64,000 nucleotides of DNA. Origin: Gnetum montanum (taxonomy: Eukaryota; Streptophyta; Gnetopsida; Gnetales; Gnetaceae). The position numbers and the translations under genes were made by a program. The stretch's first letter is position 1. Every line of letters starts with the position of its first letter. Below are positions 57,965 to 64,000 of this stretch, piece after piece. The notes under the pieces are model-generated. The model saw only the letters and a program-made list of their open reading frames with translations. It ran no database searches and was not told the DNA's origin. Location of the stretch: positions 124,645-188,644 of the forward strand of contig MNCI01030530.1 in NCBI GenBank assembly GCA_015680685.1. Reading direction: 5' to 3'.

Positions 57965-59438
57965 ATCGAATTCTGTCGTTATAGCTTTCCATCAGGCTAT
58001 CCTACTACTCTCATATAAGTTTTTTGTGATAGCCCGAAGTATATTGCTCTTACATATGATGTTGACCTTGCTACGAAATAGGTAATGTTTGCACTTTTTT
58101 AACGCAAATACTAGGGCGAGATAATATTTTTCTACCTCATTGTATTTTGCCTCATAAGCTATTAATGTGTGGCTTAGGTAGTAGATTGGGATTTCAGACC
58201 CATCGTCTCTTTTTTGAAAAAGCAACGTAGTAATAGATGTGTCCGAAGTGGAAAGGTAGATATAGAAAGGCTTATCTCTTTGTGGTGGATAAATAGTTGG
58301 AAAATGCAAAAGCTCTTTCTTTAGGTTATCAAAGGCTTGTTGACATTGATCTGTCCACTCAAAGTTGATCCCCCTTTTAAGTAGGTGTTGCATGGGGTGT
58401 AGCTTGTCTATCAACCTCAAGACAAACCTTCTGATAAATTATACTCTGCCTTGCAACTTGTGCAGCTCTTTAAGGTTTATAGGTGGTGCTATGTTGATGA
58501 TGGCCCTTACTTTATCGAGGTCCACTCATATCCCTGTTTCCAATACTAAAAAACCTAGCATGCGTCTAATTTTAACTCTAAAAACACATTACTTAGGGTT
58601 GAGGCATAGGTCATGCCTCTGACAATGTTGGAGGACTACATTGAGATCATTGGGATGATCTATAGATTCCTTAGACTTGACTGCTATATCATCCATGTAA
58701 TCATTCAACCTCTCCAAAAGGTAGTTGCTTAAAATATATGTCATCACTTATTGATAAGTTGCTCTAGCATTCTTGAGTCCAAAAGGCATCATTGTATAAC
58801 AAAACATTCCCCAAGGGGTCATGAAAGTGGTTGACAACTAATCCTCTGGGTTTATACAGATTTGGTTATAGCCTGAAAACCCATCCATGAAGGACAGTAA
58901 GGCATGACTAGCCATAGTGTCTATGAGTTGATCGATGCTTGGTAATGGGAAATCATCCTTAATCGTTGCTTTATTTAGATTTTAAAAGTTTATACAAATT
59001 TGTATACCTCCTGTTGTCTTAGAAACTACAATGATGTTCGACACCCATTCTGAGTAGTCGACTGCACAGATGAAACCAGCTTGATAAATCTTGGTGATTT
59101 CATCGCATACAGCTAGTGCAATCTCTGGTTTGATCTTGCGAGCCCTTTTCTTGATTGCCTTGACACGCATGTCTAAGATGATGTTGTGTTGTTTCACCTC
59201 TAATGGTAGTTATGGGGATTTTAGTGAGAGGGTCCTCAGTTACATCCCCAACCTCTAAGTCTAAGGCTTGGACCAAATGTTTGGGCCAATCTAGGGATGT
59301 TTCCAAGGATGCTATGGTGTTGTGAGAGGATAACTCAAAGTCTACCAATTCTTGGTTCAAGCATCTTGTGAACTTACCATAGGGGCCTGTTAAGGTTAAA
59401 GGAAAACAAATATCACCATGCATAGCCATTTCTTTCAA
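57965..59438 (-). pseudogene. pol: T3 reverse transcriptase and first RNase H
   Basis: RT blocks are KQHNIILDMRVKAIKKRARK, DYSEWVSNIIVVSK, FMDGFSGYNQI, TTFMTPWGMFCYTMMPFGLKN and YMDD in place of YVDD (58700-58690). RNase H follows at 58420-57992 with FEWTDQCQQAFDNLK, KPFYIYLSTSDTSI and IPIYYLSHTL. There are many stops in RT; the RNase H piece is open for 142 codons. Confidence 0.88.
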
Positions 59439-59519
59439 GTGGACCTATCACAACAAGCAAATAAACCAAGTCAAGTGATACCTATTTGAAGGAATAACAT
59501 GTAATGTAAATCAATGATG

Positions 59520-59860
59520 CAACATAAGATAATTGCTAGTTTAAGGTCTTAGTGGACTGCAATAGCATAATAGTTTGGCTTAAAACACAACATGAATGTT
59601 AAAATTGCCAATTTAAGGTCATGGAAGACCGTCACTAGTCTAAAATGTGAAATGAATGTTAAAAATTGCCAGTTTAAGGTCATGGCAGACCGTCATATGG
59701 ACTTTACTATAGGTTAAGATTGCTAGTTTAAGGTCTTTGTGGACTGTTACTAGGTTGTATCGTAGGTTGATGTTTCTAGTTTAAGGTCTTTGTGGACCAT
59801 GGCGGGTGGGAGAGGCTAAGGTTTCTAGTGTAAGGTCTTTGTAGACTAGTTTTAAAATTT
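59520..59860. repeat. AGTTTAAGGTC motif cluster at RT/antisense-gene boundary of T3
   Basis: Six copies of the form CTAGTTTAAGGTC(T/A)T..GGAC lie near 59538, 59608, 59668, 59726, 59775 and 59823, with spacing about 50-70 bp. The cluster occupies the same place as 18577-18720 in T1. Confidence 0.85.
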
Positions 59861-60013
59861 GCAAATGTGGAGAAATTTTTTTTTGGTGGGCCCACTTATT
59901 ACGTTGGGAATGAGTGCCACATTGTAGCAAGAGTGCGCTATAATAGTGCTATGCTACGGCAGTGTCCCACTTTACTCGAGATATGAAAATAATAAGTTTT
60001 TTACTACGTTGAC

Positions 60014-60020
60014 TATAAAT
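60014..60020 (+). promoter_or_regulatory. TATA box for the antisense gene of T3
   Basis: GACTATAAATAGGAG on the plus strand lies about 150 bp before the aligned start codon at 60162. It is positionally equivalent to 18923 in T1. Confidence 0.7.
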
Positions 60021-60161
60021 AGGAGATTACCCCCTAGTAAACTTGTCATATTCATTGTCAGAGTCCTGAGCCCATACGCAGAGTGTAGCATAGTCAAACA
60101 GAAAGAGAGCGAATAGGTGTAGTGTAGAAACTGATACTATCAATTTGCAAATGAGATAATG

Positions 60162-62990
60162 ATGTGCAAAGGTGAACGTAAGCATCAGGGACTAGCCAAA
60201 GTGGGCGAGGTGAAGGACACCCTGAAGTGCTTTTCCAAGGTGCATATTGAAGTACGACAAGAGACACTGTCGGCTTAGTATGTTGTTATGCTACCCTTGT
60301 TTCCATTATATGATGCATTGATTTAGGTTTCCATTGCCATTACTACTGTCATTTTATCATCACTATTTCTTTTTCTGTTTTAGCCACTATGTCATGGTTG
60401 TCGCTACTTGGCCACGACGGTCATACAGTTGCTACGCTATGGTTGCATGCGGTACTTCTCTAGTCGTCATTGTTAAAAATGGAGACTACATTATTGCATA
60501 GGTTTAATTAGTTTTGGATGGCATAGTGCATGTTCGGCGTAGTGTACCATTCTTAGGGGGGTTTGTTTATTTGCACAGTTTTTATGGTAGTGTGACACAT
60601 GCTTGGCATGGCATAGAACAGGCTATTCCATGTGATAGGGTAGGGTCAAGGCAACAAGGGCACTATGAATTCCTTTTCACCTATGCTATTAAGGTTGTAA
60701 CATTTTTTTGTTGCTGTTACGCTATGTTGTTATGTTGTTAGGCACTTGGGCCATTATGTTGGTCATTTGTTATGCTACTATGCTGTTAAATTTGTTACAC
60801 TATCAAATTTGCTACATTGCAATGCCTATTATAGTAGTCTGTTCATTACATTATTATATGTCTACTTGTGCTTGTTTATTTGTTGCATGTCATGCATTCA
60901 TCTCGTTATGCTAAGCATAGTGTAGTCATCACCCTGATGTAGAAGTGTAACTGTTACGCTGCATGTCTATTACATTGTACTGTGTACTGCGCAACTATTA
61001 CCATGTAGTGTACCCACTGTTGTTATGTTGCATGGGGCTTAATTGCTATGCTATGCTACATGTGACACTTTTTTACACTACCTGTAATGTTTAACTTTGT
61101 CTTATGGTGGGGACTCATTAATTCATGCTAAAGGAGAATTTTTGAGTGAAGGATTACACTGTGTTTCATTTAAATAGAGGGTCACGCTACACTATATGCA
61201 AATAGAAGGTCATACTACACTATATGCAAATAGAAGATTATTCTACACTTCATTAGCCAGCATCACTTAAACACAGTGCTAACATTTGATACTTTGCCAT
61301 GCAGGGTCATGTTGAAGCCTATTTTGATTGTCCTTGAACTTGTAGGAGTCCTGTGTTGCCTCAGTGAACCTGTGGCCAACGTCCCTCCTCCCCATGCATG
61401 TGTGGGACAGCAAGCAATCTAGTTTTGGGAGGGAGCACAGGACTTCCTATAATTCCTCCTCTGCCATTTTAGTGTGATCATGTGGTCATACCTATTGGCC
61501 AAGATAGCCACTGTACTTGTAGAGATGTTGTTGCCTAGGGCAAACCGAGGCATTCTGAAGTTTTTTGGCTAATGGGTCAATCGGGAGTGAAGGGGAAGGA
61601 AGCTCCAACCAGCACCCAAGAGGCTTGAGGTTCTTAATTTTGATCTAGGACATGTTTGAGTACAAGTGCTATCATTTATATAACATGCTATTTGTTGCCT
61701 GTCACATGGGCACTTGCTTTCATAACCCACCTGGGACCATTTACTATGCCAACGGGTAAGTCCTATGAAGGTATTTTAACATATTGTATGATTTTCATTA
61801 TGCTAGATAGAGATGCTTATAGTATTCTTGTGTGTTACCAAGTTTTACATTCATGAAGGCGGTCTTCACAGTAATACGGATGCATTGGCGGTGGCCGAGA
61901 TGGCTCTGCAAGAGCTTTCTTCCACCGGGAACATGTGTGTCGGTGTCATAGAACAACTTGGGTTTGACTTCAAAACCTATCCCACTAGGTATTCCAAAAT
62001 CTATGGGAAGTGTAAGGAATTTCGATGGTTGGATAGCAAATGGGCATCGCGTTGATTGATTACCGTCGAAGATGTTCTAGTGGAACTCCCACCATTTCCT
62101 ATGCCATTCAAACCTAGAATGTTAGACCATGGATTTATTCTTGTGTGTTCAAGTGATGATGTGCTTTCATGTTTGTTTTCTCTAACCCCCATTCTATTTT
62201 TTTGTTAACTATTGTAGTAGCCAGGGAATCCCAAGAGGTCACAGTGGTCACCTCTGGGCGTGACAATACCAACCTCTTCTTCAAGTATGGAGAGGTAGAG
62301 GAGACGTAGCATTGGCTCTACCATGGGGCCCCAGCCACCATTGTTCATAACATTCAATAGGTGGGACTCATGAACTTATTTCTAGTTGTAAACCTAAACT
62401 TCTTGGCTACAGAAATACTTTCCCTAGCCAATTCCTTCACTAAGAAGGCTGATAGCTTCCACACATGTGTTCATAATGTGCAGGTGGTGTTTGAAATTAA
62501 TAACTAACTATTTGCAGACCTTTTTAGTGTGCTTCTGATGGTCTCCCTGTAGGAGAAAAATCTAAGAAAGATGCAAACCATTAGGGGGACATTGAGGAAT
62601 GGCTGGGGATGGCTAAGGACTGAAAGGGAATTTACATCCATAAGGTCAAGCTCGGAGTGGCCAAAATGATTTACACTGTCTTCCATGTCCATGCTTTCCC
62701 TAAGCTACTCTCCCAAGGGAAAATCCTTGGAGTGGAGTAGGCTTTGATAATGTGGGAGGTTATGGAAGAAGGGACCCATTACAACTAGGCCCAGTATCTT
62801 TCTAAAGGTTTGCGTGCTGAAATGGTCAAGCTTCGCAAGAAGCTTGAGTCCCGTTTCAATGTGCATTATGCCTTCTTTGTAGCTTGGCTTCAACACTTTG
62901 TGGAATTTCTAGTAATCCATGAGAATGGTGCTTAGGTACTGTAAGATCATAACCAGGTATCAAAGCCATGAATCTGCCAAGTTTTCCGCA
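60162..62990 (+). pseudogene. Antisense multi-exon gene within T3 (homologue of the T1 gene)
   Basis: The start ATGTGCAAAGG aligns with T1 19190. Predicted exon limits are 60162-60277, 61305-61755, 61859 to about 62080, then from 62218. Splice sites are a GTATGT donor, GCAG acceptor, GTAAGT donor and TTGTAG acceptor. Blocks shared with T1 are ILIVLELVGVL (61320-61352), YNMLFVACHMGT..NPPGTIYY (about 61675-61750), KCKEFRWLDSKW (about 62010-62045), WLGMAKD (about 62600), HAFPKLLSQGKILGVE (62690-62738), then EMVKLRKKLES and FNVHYAFFVAWLQHFVEFLVI (62818-62915). It is interrupted by stops and is untraceable after about 62990. The function is unknown; conservation is clear at the protein level. Confidence 0.72.
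60278..61304 (+). other. Intron 1 of the T3 antisense gene
   Basis: It lies between a GTATGT donor and a TTTGCCATGCAG acceptor. It contains many GCTATGTTG, GCTACTATGC and GCTATGCTACATG-type motifs (60705-61060) related to the T3 LTR hairpins, plus two tandem copies of CACTATATGCAAATAGAAG (about 61188 and 61219). Confidence 0.55.
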
Positions 62991-63314
62991 ACACCTAATC
63001 CCAAGACCCTCCAAAAGCTATCAGGGAATCACTTTCAATAACGACGAGGGATCGGGTGGCACGTCCCTTTTGTGGTTGGGACAACATGGAAGAGGCACCC
63101 TCCATCAACACAGGCAATGTGTTAAGGAGGGAACACCTCATTGCAGAGACTGTAAAGACTAGGATGCAACATAATAAGTCTTATCTTGCCAAAGAGACTC
63201 CCCGCATAAATGAAGAGAGGGGGAAGAATCTGCAGATCAAAGTTCGTAGGGTGCAACCCCCAGTTGGTAAGTATGCTAAACTTATTTTTGTTAGCATATT
63301 ACTTATTACACTGT
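62991..63314. other. T3 spacer remnant before G3
   Basis: This short stretch is probably still part of the T3 spacer. A plus-strand open segment at 63056-63391 runs into the G3 LTR and has no recognisable motif, so I do not call it a gene. Confidence 0.4.
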
Positions 63315-64000
63315 TGATGAGACGCGACTTGCACTGGGCTGTGATATCGCGTCTTCTCCTGCGATATCGCGTCCCGCCGCCATATCTATAAATAAGAGGC
63401 GGCACTCCCTTCATTTGGAAATCCTGGCTAGTGTAGCGAAGCTCTGGTAGATTGATCACTCCAGAGTTAGAATTTTTCCCCATGTGCCCGCAGTAGGAGT
63501 CCTAGAGTGAACGGCTCTTTATTCAAGCAAGTTGTAAACCTGAACCCAAGTTGTGTACAGCAATAAAGATGAACTTGATTGGATAAACCTTGCGGCACGT
63601 GGTTTTATTTATTGCTTTCATTTACTGCTTTCCTAGTGCGTTCAAGTACGACTTGATTACGAGCGTCTACGGACGTGTACGGCTAGTCAAGGAATCGGCT
63701 GCTTGACGCAATGCATGAGTACGACTCAATTACGAGCATTGGATGCTTGGTAACCCAGTAGCGTATTCCAGGATTCTGCGCTTGGTAACTCCCGGGTCTA
63801 ATGTGTACGGCTAGTTGAGGAATCGGCTGCTCATTGCTAGGCTAGATCGTGTGATAAGTACGACTTAGTTACGAGCACCCACGGGTGTGTACGGCTGGCT
63901 AAGGAATCGGCTGCTTATCACACGTAGGCTAAATAGGTGCCTCAGTACGACCACTTCGAGCACTTGCGTTACGTGTGGCGATCCCAGTAACGATTAGCGT
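63315..64000 (+). repeat. G3 LTR (runs off the window)
   Basis: It begins TGATGAGACGCGACTTGC, aligning with the G2 LTR start TGATGAATTGTGTCTTGC. GATATCGCG motifs (63340 and 63361) precede the TATA box CTATAAATAAG at 63386. Downstream, AATAAAGATGAACTTGATT aligns with the AATAAAGATCGAGATTAC region of G2. From 63640, a ladder of GTACGAC..ATTACGAGC (four times) and GTACGGCT..AGGAATCGGCTGCT (three times) follows. CpG sites that are TG or CA in G1 and G2 are intact here, so this copy is probably younger. The LTR end and the element body are outside the window. Confidence 0.82.

Larger units (their letters stand above)
52787..63314 (-). mobile_element. T3: minus-strand Tat-like element inserted in T2
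   Basis: Reading leftward within the window are a spacer with a plus-strand gene (60014-62990), RT to integrase (59438-56200), a 3'UTR, a polypurine tract (54971-54987) and the 3' LTR (54970-52787). Its gag, protease and 5' LTR are not visible; they would lie to the right, beyond G3, which enters at 63315. The layout is the same as T1, with an additional RNase H and the antisense gene, but T3 shows more decay and its LTR is about twice as long. Confidence 0.85.

Noticed and set aside
63056-63391. Plus-strand 111-codon open frame
   Set aside because: It runs across the border between the T3 spacer and the G3 LTR, so it cannot be a single old gene, and it has no recognisable motif.

Overview
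The window looks like intergenic DNA from a seed plant with a large, old, repeat-rich genome. A conifer-like or other gymnosperm source is my guess, not something the sequence proves. I see no host gene, tRNA, rRNA or CRISPR array. Almost everything I can explain is LTR retrotransposon, mostly Ty3/gypsy with two copia remnants, nested several layers deep and decayed mainly by C-to-T and G-to-A changes. Short N runs (56 bases at 11388-11443 and single Ns at 839, 1319 and 35959) show it is a draft assembly.

Layout. Positions 1-3300 hold a minus-strand copia remnant (gag, primer site, LTR). Positions 3590-8950 hold a decayed plus-strand gypsy element, G0, with gag, protease, RT, RNase H and integrase in that order. 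Positions 9115-9655 are the 3' end of a copia pol. From 10987 to 34890 lies G1, a gag-bearing gypsy element with both LTRs and near-identical 5-bp flanks. G1 is split by T1 (12390-30152), a 17.8-kb minus-strand Tat/Ogre-like element with a perfect 5-bp target duplication (AGAGG). Positions 38159-46951 are G2, a relative of G1 with target duplication ATAAC; it has gag but no recognisable pol and carries a large sense extra ORF. Positions 49623-52786 are the 5' end of T2, a second Tat-like element on the plus strand. A minus-strand relative, T3 (52787-63314 visible), is inserted into the gag of T2. T3 is in turn entered at 63315 by G3, whose LTR runs off the window. Positions 34896-38158 and 46957-49622 are AT-rich older repeats.

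Most notable content. T1 and T3 both carry, between protease and reverse transcriptase, a multi-exon gene on the strand opposite to the element. It has its own TATA box, GT-AG introns and protein-level conservation between two strongly diverged copies. In T1 its first intron is packed with copies of the palindrome GCGTATACGC, which also fills the T1 LTR U3. T2 and T3 instead carry hairpins built on GTAGCATAG, spaced about 200 bp apart in the U3. A third motif, built on AGTTTA..GTC..CGGAC, is clustered at module boundaries: pol end/3'UTR, RT/antisense gene and antisense gene/protease. The G-type LTRs have GATATC-type motifs upstream of their TATA boxes, and a similar cassette occurs inside G2 upstream of its extra ORF.

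How the parts relate. G1 and G2 look non-autonomous: gag plus an extra ORF, or a deleted remnant of it. G0 has a related gag plus a full pol and may represent the autonomous lineage. All copies seen have stops or frameshifts, so none is likely to be active as it stands.
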